A DNA stretch of 64,000 nucleotides from Altererythrobacter sp. B11. Lineage in GTDB: Bacteria > Pseudomonadota > Alphaproteobacteria > Sphingomonadales > Sphingomonadaceae. The stretch lies in contig NZ_AP018498.1 of the NCBI RefSeq assembly GCF_003569745.1, forward strand, positions 868,001-932,000, written 5' to 3'. How positions within the stretch are numbered: the first letter of the stretch is position 1; the number at the start of each line of letters is the position of its first letter. Below the pieces are notes generated by a model. The model was given only the letters and a program-made list of their open reading frames with translations. It did no database searches and was not told the origin of the DNA. Shown piece by piece: positions 1 to 7,545 of the stretch. A program made the position numbers and the translations under genes.

Positions 1-1
1 T

Positions 2-568
2 CAGGAAGTGAACGATGGGCTGGCGCACGGACGCTACTTCTTCATGGATATCGCGAAGGACGGGATCGCGCTCTACCAGTGCGACGACACCGAACTGCAT
101 CAGCCAAAACCCAAGACGCCCGCGCAGGCACGGGCCATGGCGCAGGAGTATTTCGACGAGTGGTATCCGAGCTCTAACCGCTTCAAAAAAGCAGCGGAAT
201 TTCTCATTGCGGAAGGTGGGCTGAAGGAAGCTGCGTTCAATATGCACCAATCAGCAGAACGCCTGTATCACTGCCTGCTGCTGGTCTGCACTTTCTACAC
301 CCCTCATAATCACAATCTCGGCTTCCTGCGCACCCAGGCCGAGCGGATTGATCCACGTCTGACGTATGTTTGGCCGCGAGAGACCAGACGCGACCGAGCT
401 TGTTTCGAGAAGCTCAAGGAAGCCTATGTCAAGGCACGCTACTCGAAGCACTATCGGATCACGAAGGAAGAGCTTGAGTGGCTTGGCGCGCAGGTCGAAG
501 AACTCGGCCGCGTGGTGCACGAGGTGTGTTCGGAGCGTCTCGAAGCGCTACGCTGCGAGGCGCTTTAA
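2..568 (+). CDS. HEPN-domain protein, 5' end cut off by the window
   Basis: The frame is open to the left edge, so the gene starts upstream; a GTG at 8 is available but is unlikely to be the true start. The visible 188 or so residues begin with a segment of the type GRYFFMDIAKDGIALYQ, which resembles the end of a nucleotidyltransferase domain. A HEPN four-helix domain follows (FLIAEGGLKEAAFNMHQSAERLYHCLL, then a basic segment and a long C-terminal helix). Proteins with an N-terminal nucleotidyltransferase fused to HEPN are a known family, often found on accessory DNA and sometimes acting as toxin-antitoxin components. The role here is unknown. It is separated from the rest of the element by two insertion sequences. 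Confidence 0.7.
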   Translation, partial: QEVNDGLAHGRYFFMDIAKDGIALYQCDDTELHQPKPKTPAQARAMAQEYFDEWYPSSNRFKKAAEFLIAEGGLKEAAFNMHQSAERLYHCLLLVCTFYTPHNHNLGFLRTQAERIDPRLTYVWPRETRRDRACFEKLKEAYVKARYSKHYRITKEELEWLGAQVEELGRVVHEVCSERLEALRCEAL

Positions 569-625
569 TCAAAGTCAGAAAGGGCCTCATTTCGTCCACT
601 TTGCGCTCTCATTTACGGCCCCTTA

Positions 626-1518
626 GAGCCTGATCCAAAATTAAGTTGAGTGGTATCAGCGGGTTAGCTTGACGCTTGCCCAAGTCGTTGATTCAGGGGG
701 TTTTGCTACAAACTTCCGGAGCTCGACGATGTGGACCGACACCACTCGGGCGCATTATGCCCGTGCGGACCTGGCTTTGCCAAGCGATTTGACCGATGCC
801 GAATGGGCGGTTCTGGAGCCGTTCTTTCCCCCGCCTTCGCATGTAGGGCGGCCCCGCAAGTGGCCGCTGCGGCGCATCATCGAGGCGATCCTCTACCTGC
901 TGCGTGGCGGGCTGCCATGGCGGATGCTGCCGCCGTGTTTTCCGCCGGTTTCGACGGTGCGGCGCTGGTTCTACCTGTGGCGCGACAATGGGCTGTGGCT
1001 CTCGCTCAATCACGCCCTGCTGCTGATCGGGCGCGAGGCGGATGGTCGCGAAGCCTCGCCCAGTGCCGGAGTGATCGACAGCCAGAGCGTCAAGACCACG
1101 GAATCCGGCGGCCCTCGCGGTTACGACGCCGGCAAGAAGACAAAGGGGCGCAAGCGCCACATCCTCACCGACACCGATGGCAATCTCGTTCATGCCGTGA
1201 TCCACACCGCCGACATCCAGGATCGTGACGGCGCGCCACTCGTGCTAGCCGAAATCATCCATCGCTTCCCATGGCTACGGCATGTGTTCGCCGATGGCGG
1301 CTATGCTGGCGACAAGCTCCGCCAGGCGTTGCGCCGGATCGGCAAGTGGACGGTCGAGATCATCAAACGGTCCGACGCGACGAAAGGCTTCAAGGTGCTG
1401 CCCCGGCGCTGGGTCGTCGAGCGAACACTGGCTTGGCTTAACCGAAACCGTCGCCTCGCCAAGGACTTCGAGCAGACCATCGCCTCGGCAACCGCATGGC
1501 TCTTCATCGCCTCAATCC
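626..1518 (+). mobile_element. IS5-type insertion sequence, right end lost
   Basis: The element holds one IS5-family transposase gene. The left end is placed at the GAGCCTGATCC sequence starting near 626, preceded by CTTA. The right end cannot be found: the transposase frame runs directly into the terminal inverted repeat of an IS3-type element at 1519, and the sequence beyond that IS3 element (from 2815) is the tail of a restriction gene rather than IS5 sequence. So the last codons and the right terminal repeat of the IS5 element are missing. The left boundary is an estimate. Confidence 0.65.
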
Positions 1519-1640
1519 TGAGGTGGTTCCGCCTTCTTGGACAGGTCGGCGACGAAGTTAAGCTAATCCCCGATGTGATTATGCCGCCAGTCTGGTCGTC
1601 AGATCATGGGGGGCATGCCCCCCATGATCTGGTTCGCTGA
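729..1640 (+). CDS. IS5-family transposase with replaced C-terminus
   Basis: This is a DDE transposase of the IS5 family. The start at 729 gives MWTDTTRAHYARADLALP, the usual beginning; the open frame further upstream has no family match. An N-terminal DUF4096-like segment (LTDAEWAVLEPFFPP) is followed by the catalytic parts VIDSQSVKT (first Asp), VFADGGYAG (second Asp) and PRRWVVERTLAWLNRNRR (Glu). The family normally ends soon after the ASATAWLFIASI segment. Here the frame enters the IS3 terminal repeat at 1519 and continues for about 40 foreign residues to 1640. Loss of the right IS end makes the element probably immobile. Confidence 0.8.
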   Translation: MWTDTTRAHYARADLALPSDLTDAEWAVLEPFFPPPSHVGRPRKWPLRRIIEAILYLLRGGLPWRMLPPCFPPVSTVRRWFYLWRDNGLWLSLNHALLLIGREADGREASPSAGVIDSQSVKTTESGGPRGYDAGKKTKGRKRHILTDTDGNLVHAVIHTADIQDRDGAPLVLAEIIHRFPWLRHVFADGGYAGDKLRQALRRIGKWTVEIIKRSDATKGFKVLPRRWVVERTLAWLNRNRRLAKDFEQTIASATAWLFIASILRWFRLLGQVGDEVKLIPDVIMPPVWSSDHGGHAPHDLVR

Positions 1641-2469
1641 TCCGCCCGTAGGCCTCTGCCGGGGTCCGCCCGGCGAGACCCGAGTGCGGTCGCTGCGTGT
1701 TGTAATAGGTGATCCATCGCCGGAGGCCAGTGCGCAGCTCCGAGCCGGTCTCGAAGGCGTGGAGATAGACGCATTCATACTTCAGAGATCGCCACAGCCG
1801 CTCGATGAACACATTATCCATCCAACGGCCTCGACCGTCCATGCTGATCTTGACCTCTGCGTTGCGCAGCACGCTGGTGAAGGCGAAGCTGGTGAACTGG
1901 CTACCCTGATCCGTATTGAAGATCTCCGGCTTACCGAAGCGCGCCAGCGCATCTTCCAGTGCGGCGACGCAGAAGCCGGCGTCCATCGTATTCGACAGCC
2001 GCCAGGCCAGCACCTTGCGGGTCGCCCAGTCCATCACCGCGACCAGATACAAGAAGCCCCGGCGCATCGGGATATACGTCACATCGGCGCACCACACCTG
2101 GTTGGGGCGCTCGATCACCAGTTTGCGCAGAAGATACGGATAGATCCGGTGCTGCGGGTTCGGATCGCTGGTCCGAGGGCGCTGGTAAATCGGCGACAAG
2201 CCCATCTTCGCCATCAGCCGCCGCACACGTCGTCGGCCGACATCGTGGCCCTCGCGGCGCAGGTGCCGGACCATCTGGCGGCTACCATACCATGGCATGT
2301 CGAGGAACGCCGCGTCGATCATCCGCATCAGTGCCAGCGTCTCGTCGGTCTCCGGCACCGGCGCATAATAATAGGAAGACCGGCTGATCGACAGCAGCCG
2401 GCATTGCGCCGCAATCGACAGCCGGTGGTGAGCAGGTTCGATCATCGAACGCCTCCGTGCCACGCTCAT
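1579..2469 (-). CDS. IS3-family transposase OrfB (integrase core)
   Basis: This is the catalytic half of the IS3 transposase, with an rve-type integrase core. The DDE residues are seen in VWCADVTYI, FNTDQGSQFTS and FIERLWRSLKYE, and the C-terminus has the usual YNTQRPHSGLAGRTPAEAY segment. The ATG overlaps the orfA stop codon in an ATGA arrangement. The active enzyme is normally an OrfAB fusion made by -1 frameshifting, and a fitting slippery heptamer lies at 2487-2493. All catalytic residues are present, so the element could still be active. The last residues are encoded across a 32-base perfect palindrome. Confidence 0.93.
   Translation of the reverse strand: MSVARRRSMIEPAHHRLSIAAQCRLLSISRSSYYYAPVPETDETLALMRMIDAAFLDMPWYGSRQMVRHLRREGHDVGRRRVRRLMAKMGLSPIYQRPRTSDPNPQHRIYPYLLRKLVIERPNQVWCADVTYIPMRRGFLYLVAVMDWATRKVLAWRLSNTMDAGFCVAALEDALARFGKPEIFNTDQGSQFTSFAFTSVLRNAEVKISMDGRGRWMDNVFIERLWRSLKYECVYLHAFETGSELRTGLRRWITYYNTQRPHSGLAGRTPAEAYGRISEPDHGGHAPHDLTTRLAA
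1600..1631. repeat. 32-base perfect palindrome inside orfB
   Basis: Each half reads CAGATCATGGGGGGCA followed by its exact complement, with no central spacer. It lies inside the C-terminal codons of OrfB (encoding Pro-Asp-His-Gly-Gly-His-Ala-Pro-His-Asp), about 80 bases from the left IS end. No T-tract follows on either strand. Confidence 0.9.
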
Positions 2470-2750
2470 CGACCGGAGGCTTTGGCTAAAAAATCCCGCT
2501 CCACGACCAACTGGCCGATCTTGGCGTGCAGCTTCTCCACCTCGGCCTCGCTGGCTGCCTTGGCTGCATCGCCGGCTCCGGAGAACGTGCTCCCCATTCC
2601 CTCGACAGCCTGGCGCTTCCAGGCCGCGATCATCGTATGGTGGATGCCATGCTTCGCTGCCAGCTCGGCCAGGGTCAGGTCACCCCGGAGCGCCTCCAGC
2701 GCCACCTTCGCCTTGAAATCTGCGCTGTACCGCTTCCTCGTCTTCTTCAT
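2466..2750 (-). CDS. IS3-family transposase OrfA (helix-turn-helix)
   Basis: A 94-residue protein beginning MKKTRKRYSADFKAKVALEAL, the standard start of the HTH_Tnp_1 family that recognises the IS ends. The helix-turn-helix is around residues 20-50 (LTLAELAAKHGIHHTMIAAWKRQ). A leucine-zipper-like helix follows (EAEVEKLHAKIGQLVVERDFL). The stop codon overlaps the orfB start. The gene lies directly inside the right terminal repeat, which probably carries its promoter. Confidence 0.93.
   Translation of the reverse strand: MKKTRKRYSADFKAKVALEALRGDLTLAELAAKHGIHHTMIAAWKRQAVEGMGSTFSGAGDAAKAASEAEVEKLHAKIGQLVVERDFLAKASGR
2487..2493 (-). other. -1 ribosomal frameshift site of the IS3 element
   Basis: On the minus strand the orfA codons Asp-Phe-Leu read GAT TTT TTA, giving the in-frame heptamer T-TTT-TTA, a canonical X-XXY-YYZ slippery site. 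Slipping back one base continues as Ser-Gln-Ser-Leu-Arg-Ser-Met, which is exactly the orfB frame entering the orfB start methionine. This would make the OrfAB fusion transposase, as known for the IS3 family. Confidence 0.7.
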
Positions 2751-2780
2751 TTCCCGTCCATTCCTCAGGTCGGGATTAGC

Positions 2781-3848
2781 TTAGCACCCTGTCCAGATTT
2801 CCGGGACCACCTCACTCAACGTGATCAAATTATTTGGTTCGGAAGCAAACCAGGCGTAGCTGCCCCAAGCCAGGCTGCCCACGGCCTTCCGGAAGGTGGC
2901 CGAACCGCGATCGAGGAAGGCGGTCACGAACGCGACATTCTTCGAACCGAAACCGGCTTGGTCAGCGATCCGGAGCAATGCTGCCTTACGTGCTTCATTG
3001 ACCGGGCCGTCCGAATGAACAACTTCCACAAATACGAGCAGTGGGTGGGCAGGGCCCAGATCGACTAAAACAATGTCGGGCAAGCTCCTGTCAGCCGGGA
3101 TCGTCAGTCCAATTGCTCGGGCGAGTTCGTCGTCTCTGGCGACAACCTTATTGCCACTTTCGCTGAGGGTGATCACGCCGGGCTTGACGAGAAAGGTCGG
3201 GGCGAAGACCTCGATCACTGCCTTGGAGATATCCGAACTTGGCCCTGCGGACATCCGCCGCGTCTCCCCGTTCGGAAACGTGACCAACTGGTGATCCCCG
3301 CCGGCTGCAGCTCCACGCCGGACGATGGCGATACGTGCGAGCGCGCCTGCGTTCAGATGCTTTTTCTGCCAGGCAGAAATTCTGGCTTCCAGTGCTTCCG
3401 CGCTCAAGCCCGGGACGAGCAGCTCGGCAAAATCATTCTGGAGCGCATAGCGGCCCGCTGGTGACGTCGTCGCCAGTCCCGGTCGTTCGATGACCGCGCC
3501 GTTCTGTATTAGCGCGTAGCGGATCGTATCGTCGCGAATGGATTCCCGGGTGTTCACCGCGTACCAGCGTCCCGGGACATCGGCCTTGCTCGGCTTCATG
3601 GAATCTTGAGACCACTGTATGCGATCGGCATCGTCAGTGAGAGACGCCTGAGCATCAGTCATCCGGGTTACCTGATCAGGCCGGATCCATCGCTCCGTAC
3701 CTTCGACCGCACCCGCATACAGCATCACGAAAATGGTCTTGGCAGCGATTTCCCAGACGCAGTGCTCCCTGTTCGGCGAGCCACCCGGAAAAATGACAGG
3801 AAGGCGGCGGTGAATCTCATCCCAGGATGCAAGCGGCAGCAAACTCAT
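2781..3848 (-). CDS. BsuBI/PstI-family type II restriction endonuclease
   Basis: This is probably the endonuclease of a type II restriction-modification pair. The N-terminal half looks like the BsuBI/PstI helical domain. The C-terminal nuclease part contains LPDIVLVDLG followed by LLVFVEVVHSDGPVNEARK and ends with WGSYAWFASEPNNLITLSE, all typical of the family. The ATG overlaps the stop of the methylase gene (ATGA), so both genes are translated from one message. The last nine residues, VVPEIWTGC, are encoded by the terminal repeat of the IS3 element, so the IS junction cut the gene at or very near its natural end. The catalytic part is intact, and activity is plausible but not certain. Confidence 0.85.
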   Translation of the reverse strand: MSLLPLASWDEIHRRLPVIFPGGSPNREHCVWEIAAKTIFVMLYAGAVEGTERWIRPDQVTRMTDAQASLTDDADRIQWSQDSMKPSKADVPGRWYAVNTRESIRDDTIRYALIQNGAVIERPGLATTSPAGRYALQNDFAELLVPGLSAEALEARISAWQKKHLNAGALARIAIVRRGAAAGGDHQLVTFPNGETRRMSAGPSSDISKAVIEVFAPTFLVKPGVITLSESGNKVVARDDELARAIGLTIPADRSLPDIVLVDLGPAHPLLVFVEVVHSDGPVNEARKAALLRIADQAGFGSKNVAFVTAFLDRGSATFRKAVGSLAWGSYAWFASEPNNLITLSEVVPEIWTGC

Positions 3849-5719
3849 GCTTTGAGGCCGTAGCTCCGCCGCAGCGATTCTTCCAACCGTGCCCGTGATG
3901 CTCTACTGCCCACCAGCTGCTCGAATTCCGCCATTTCGGTGATCGCGGGCAGCGGAATGGCCTCGAGTTCGAATGCCGAAACGGCAACGCTGCCGCTGAT
4001 ACAGCGAAAAAGCTGGTCGACCACATCGCTGTTCAGCACTGCGGCGACTGTCGCCGGGCTGATCTTCGGTGACGGCCCGGGCCTTACCATGTTCAGGTGG
4101 TTTTCTACGATCACCCCGCCGTGCTGCTCGACAAACTCCAAGGGGAGCTCGGCAGCGATCAGCCTGCGCGCCTGTTCCTTTGCTGTCGTCCGCTGGACAA
4201 GCACTGAGGCCTCATCGACTACGAGCCAATCGTCACCCGGCTCGACCTTAAAAAAAGGAGCGTGGTTCTTCTTCAATGCGCGAAATACGAACTTGCCATT
4301 CGAAGTCACCGCTTCGGCCCAGATCAGGGGTAAGGACCCTCGGACCGCCCGTTCTCGAAGCTGCGATTTGAATCTGTTCCAGACAAGCGGACCGGTCGAA
4401 ACGCGATAGCCCCAGTCCGACAATCGCGCGGGCATTCGCTCAGCGGCCGCAATGAGTTTGACATGGGCAGGTTGTCGCGGCGCCAGCCAGGGAGCACCGA
4501 CGTCCTGCGGAAGCCCGACCTTTCCGTTCTTCGTCAGGCGCGCTTCGCGCTCATTGTCTACGTGAAGATAGTGAACCTGATACGGGCGCGGTTCTCCGCT
4601 TTTGCGGTAAAGCGCCAGCAGCGTTTCCTGCATGACATCTTCGAATACGCCGCGACGGGCGTGAACGAAGTCGATCGCTTCAGGCGGTGCTTCGGTTGCG
4701 AGCAGCCGGCGGAGTGCGCTGTAGTACTGTCCTCCCAAGACGCTCGTCGGCGTAAGGTAGGCGATTACCCCGCCGGCGTTGGTCCAGCGAAGGGCTATGT
4801 CCGTGAACACCCCGTAGAGGTTCGCATGGCCGTACAGACTGCGGGCGAAGAGACTGCGTTGCGCAGCCGAAAGTCGTACTCGCCCATAGGGCGGATTGCC
4901 AATGACGAGATCATAGGTGGGCGAAGGCGCGATTTCCAGCGTGTCGCATACCTTGATGAATTGAGGAGCGGGGCACCCGCTGGTCGCGGTTAGATCGGCC
5001 AGAAAGATTTCCAACGCCATCTGCGAAAGAGCAGCGGCATCGGAATCGATTTCCATCCCGGAAAGTCGCGCACCGAGCTGGGCTAGGATGAACGCAGGCT
5101 CGCTGCCTTCGAGCGCTTTGCGCATACGGGAGGCTGCCTCGAGCAAGAACGCACCGCCTCCGCTCGCCGGATCGAGTACTCGAGCGGTTGCCCAGTCGAT
5201 GCCCCCTTCATCGGCCAGATCGACAAGACGCTTGCTGAGTGATGCAGGCGTGTAGAATGCGCCCAGCTCGCTCCGTTCCTCAGCGGGGAGCAGGGTGGTG
5301 TAGAGGCTGGTTAGAAAATGGCATCCCTCGAGCAGCGGAAGGCAAGCCGCTTCGCATCCGATTGATTCCGCGAGACGGCATGCCGTGGCGTCCAGTGCCG
5401 TATGATTGTCCGACGGAGAACTCGAGAGAACGAGCGAGGGAGAAATCGCAGCGGCAAATGCTTCCATAGCTGTTTGCGCGAACCAGGCGGCATGGGTCGA
5501 TCGATCACTATCCTCTAGCGACTGCGCCCAGGCGCGTGCAGCCAGTCGCGCGCGTGCGAGCTCTTCGCGCTTCAATGCCAGCGCGTGCGTCGGTTCGCTA
5601 CGGGAAACGGATCCCGGTTTCAGTGCTGAATTTGATCGCAACGAACCCTCCTTATGCCTGTGGGTAGCGGTTTTGCCACCAAAGAGAACTAACTTTATAT
5701 GTTCTTGTTCTGTTCTCAA
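3845..5719 (-). CDS. N6-adenine DNA methyltransferase of the restriction-modification pair
   Basis: A 624-residue adenine methylase of the Eco57I/TaqI-like class that would protect the site cut by its partner endonuclease. Motif I is [15 protein letters not shown] (about residue 180) and the catalytic motif IV is YDLVIGNPPYGRVRLS (about residue 275). A long C-terminal target-recognition region follows. The start used is a TTG at 5719, and the first 40 residues look unconserved, so the true start may lie further in. The GAACA-rich segment before and across the start (5690-5735, minus strand) could be a control site. No separate controller gene is seen. Confidence 0.85.
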   Translation of the reverse strand: MRTEQEHIKLVLFGGKTATHRHKEGSLRSNSALKPGSVSRSEPTHALALKREELARARLAARAWAQSLEDSDRSTHAAWFAQTAMEAFAAAISPSLVLSSSPSDNHTALDATACRLAESIGCEAACLPLLEGCHFLTSLYTTLLPAEERSELGAFYTPASLSKRLVDLADEGGIDWATARVLDPASGGGAFLLEAASRMRKALEGSEPAFILAQLGARLSGMEIDSDAAALSQMALEIFLADLTATSGCPAPQFIKVCDTLEIAPSPTYDLVIGNPPYGRVRLSAAQRSLFARSLYGHANLYGVFTDIALRWTNAGGVIAYLTPTSVLGGQYYSALRRLLATEAPPEAIDFVHARRGVFEDVMQETLLALYRKSGEPRPYQVHYLHVDNEREARLTKNGKVGLPQDVGAPWLAPRQPAHVKLIAAAERMPARLSDWGYRVSTGPLVWNRFKSQLRERAVRGSLPLIWAEAVTSNGKFVFRALKKNHAPFFKVEPGDDWLVVDEASVLVQRTTAKEQARRLIAAELPLEFVEQHGGVIVENHLNMVRPGPSPKISPATVAAVLNSDVVDQLFRCISGSVAVSAFELEAIPLPAITEMAEFEQLVGSRASRARLEESLRRSYGLKA

Positions 5720-5909
5720 TGCAATCTTGTTCTAACTCATGAGGCGAAACCAAACGGTGAAAGGATCTGCACCTTGCAAGCTCAGCGGTCAGCCCTCTTG
5801 AGGTGGGGTCACCGGATGCGGCTCGCTACGCCCGGCTTACCTTTTCCGCGCTGCCGTTCGACACCTGCCAGTTCCTGTTGCGGTGCCCTGAAATCCTGTC
5901 TTCTTGATG

Positions 5910-5953
5910 TGCCTCAGAACGCGACCGGCCGTCGGTCGCGGTGTTTCGAGGCA
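5910..5953 (+). promoter_or_regulatory. nested inverted repeat over the trbB ribosome-binding region
   Basis: An inner hairpin (GCGACCG at 5921-5927 with CGGTCGC at 5933-5939) sits inside an outer pair (TGCCTC at 5910-5915 with GAGGCA at 5948-5953). The 3' arm holds the only purine-rich Shine-Dalgarno-like stretch, GAGG at 5948-5951, seven bases before the trbB ATG at 5958. In the folded RNA this stretch is paired with CCTC. It may be an operator or a translational switch for the conjugation operon. Confidence 0.5.
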
Positions 5954-5957
5954 TGGC

Positions 5958-6938
5958 ATGAGCGTAGTTCCGATCCGATCCGAAGCATCGTCGCGCGGCG
6001 CGCGCATGCTGCGTACCGCTCTGGGCGGGGAGATCGCCGCCTGGCTTGAAGATCCGTCGGTGATCGAGGTCATGCTCAATCCGGACGGGCGCCTCTGGAT
6101 CGATCGGTTGGGCGAAGGTCTCGGCGCTACCGAGCGGACGATGAGCGCTGCCGATGGTGAGCGGATCGTCCGTCTGGTGGCGCACCATGTGGGGGCCGAA
6201 GTGCATGGCGGAGCGCCGCGCGTCTCCGCCGAATTGCCAGAAGGCGGAGAGCGTTTCGAAGGTTTGCTGCCACCGGTGGTCGCGGCGCCGAGCTTTGCCA
6301 TTCGCAAGCCCGCCGTCGCCGTGTTCACGCTCGACGATTATGTTGCGGCGGGAATCATCGCTTCGCGGCAAGCCGACGCGCTCGCTGCCGCGGTTGCCGC
6401 GCGCAGGAATATCCTCGTCGCCGGCGGGACCTCGACCGGCAAGACCACACTTACCAATGCCCTGCTTGCGGAAGTCGCTTCCTCGACCGACCGCGTGGTC
6501 CTGATCGAGGACACGCGCGAGCTCCAGTGCGCCGCCCCCAATCTCGTGTCGCTGCGGACCAAGGATGGCGTGGCTTCGCTGTCCGATCTCGTCCGTTCGG
6601 CGCTGCGGCTGCGGCCCGATCGCATTCCCATCGGCGAGGTTCGCGGCGCTGAAGCGCTCGATCTGCTCAAAGCCTGGGGCACCGGCCATCCCGGCGGGAT
6701 CGGCACGATCCATGCCGGAACCGCGCTCGGCACGCTGAGACGGCTCGAGCAGCTGATCCAGGAGAGCGTGGTCACCGTGCCGCGCGCGCTCATCGCCGAG
6801 ACCATCGACGTGATCGCGGTGCTGGTGCGCGACGGTACGGGACGGCGGCTTGCCGAACTGGCCGAAGTCCGCCCACTCGATGCGCGGGACAATTATGTGC
6901 TCGCGCCCCTTTGCCCAATCCAAGGAGATTCCCTGTGA
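5958..6938 (+). CDS. trbB: P-type conjugative transfer ATPase TrbB
   Basis: This is the VirB11-like hexameric ATPase that powers the mating-pair pore at the cytoplasmic side of the inner membrane. The N-terminal domain ([23 protein letters not shown]) is followed by Walker [15 protein letters not shown] at about residue 155, an Asp box [10 protein letters not shown], and a Walker B/His-box region [22 protein letters not shown]. The length of 326 residues is usual. The start at 5958 is chosen because the family begins with the LRTALGGEI segment and nothing conserved lies upstream. It is the first gene of the trb operon and overlaps trbC (GTGA). Confidence 0.95.
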   Translation: MSVVPIRSEASSRGARMLRTALGGEIAAWLEDPSVIEVMLNPDGRLWIDRLGEGLGATERTMSAADGERIVRLVAHHVGAEVHGGAPRVSAELPEGGERFEGLLPPVVAAPSFAIRKPAVAVFTLDDYVAAGIIASRQADALAAAVAARRNILVAGGTSTGKTTLTNALLAEVASSTDRVVLIEDTRELQCAAPNLVSLRTKDGVASLSDLVRSALRLRPDRIPIGEVRGAEALDLLKAWGTGHPGGIGTIHAGTALGTLRRLEQLIQESVVTVPRALIAETIDVIAVLVRDGTGRRLAELAEVRPLDARDNYVLAPLCPIQGDSL

Positions 6939-7267
6939 CCCATGCTCTGTTCCGGGCGCGCCCGCGCCTGCCTGCCTGGATTGTCTGCGGCATTGTCGCG
7001 TTGGCGGTCGCGGCTCCCGCGCACGCCGCCGGCTCGTCGATGCCCTGGGAGGCGCCGCTCCAGGCGATCCTGGAATCGATCCAGGGACCGGTCGCCAAGA
7101 TCGTCGCGGTGATCATCATCATCGCGACCGGGCTGGCGCTCGCCTTCGGCGATACCTCGGGCGGTTTCCGGCGACTGATCCAGATCGTCTTTGGCCTGTC
7201 GATCGCCTTTGCAGCCTCGTCCTTCTTCCTGTCGTTCTTTTCGTTCGGCGGCGGAGCGTTGGTCTGA
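6935..7267 (+). CDS. trbC: TrbC/VirB2-type pilin subunit
   Basis: A small pilin precursor, about 110 residues. A long signal sequence (WIVCGIVALAVAAPAHAA) is followed by a mature part with two hydrophobic segments (IVAVIIIIATGLALAF and LIQIVFGLSIAFAASSFFLSFFSF). That is the usual form of the conjugative pilus subunit. A GTG start at 6935 overlaps the trbB stop and has AAGGAGA about nine bases upstream; the open frame begins earlier but only inside trbB. Confidence 0.92.
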   Translation: MTHALFRARPRLPAWIVCGIVALAVAAPAHAAGSSMPWEAPLQAILESIQGPVAKIVAVIIIIATGLALAFGDTSGGFRRLIQIVFGLSIAFAASSFFLSFFSFGGGALV

Positions 7268-7542
7268 TGGACGACGGTGTATCCGGCCTGCCGCACGGCT
7301 TCGCCGTCCCGGTCCACCGGGCCCTGACCGAGCATATCCTGCTCGGCGGAGCGCCGCGCGGGCTCGCCATCGCCAATGCGACGCTGGCAGGCGCGATCGG
7401 GCTCGGCTTGCAGCTGTGGGTGGCGGGCGTTGCCGTCTTCGCTGCCGGGCACGTGATCGCGGTCTGGGCCGCGCGGCGCGATCCGCAGTTCGTCGACGTC
7501 GCGCGGCGGCACCTGCGCTTTCCCGCACATTTCGAGGTTTGA
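7267..7542 (+). CDS. trbD: conjugal transfer protein TrbD (VirB3-like)
   Basis: A 91-residue membrane protein. The family motif GFAVPVHRALTEHILLGGAPRGLAIANATLAGAI is followed by a second hydrophobic segment (WVAGVAVFAAGHVIAVWAA). It is an inner-membrane partner of the TrbE ATPase. The ATG overlaps the trbC stop by one base (TGATG), and trbE follows after three bases. Confidence 0.93.
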   Translation: MDDGVSGLPHGFAVPVHRALTEHILLGGAPRGLAIANATLAGAIGLGLQLWVAGVAVFAAGHVIAVWAARRDPQFVDVARRHLRFPAHFEV

Positions 7543-7545
7543 CGG

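Larger units (their letters stand above)
1519..2814 (-). mobile_element. IS3-family insertion sequence
   Basis: Two overlapping genes orfA and orfB on the minus strand are flanked by imperfect inverted repeats. Read inward, both ends begin TGAGGTGGT, then one variable base, then CCG, six variable bases and TGGACAGG. A shared TAAGCTAATCCC follows slightly further in. The element is 1,296 bases long, a normal size for the family. The bases flanking the two ends (TCC on the left, CTC on the right) do not form a target duplication. One side is IS5 sequence and the other is a restriction gene, so the present junctions look like the product of a deletion or recombination rather than a simple insertion. 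Confidence 0.85.

Noticed and set aside
1606-2784. Plus-strand open frame of 392 codons across the IS3 element
   Set aside because: Antisense shadow of orfA and orfB.
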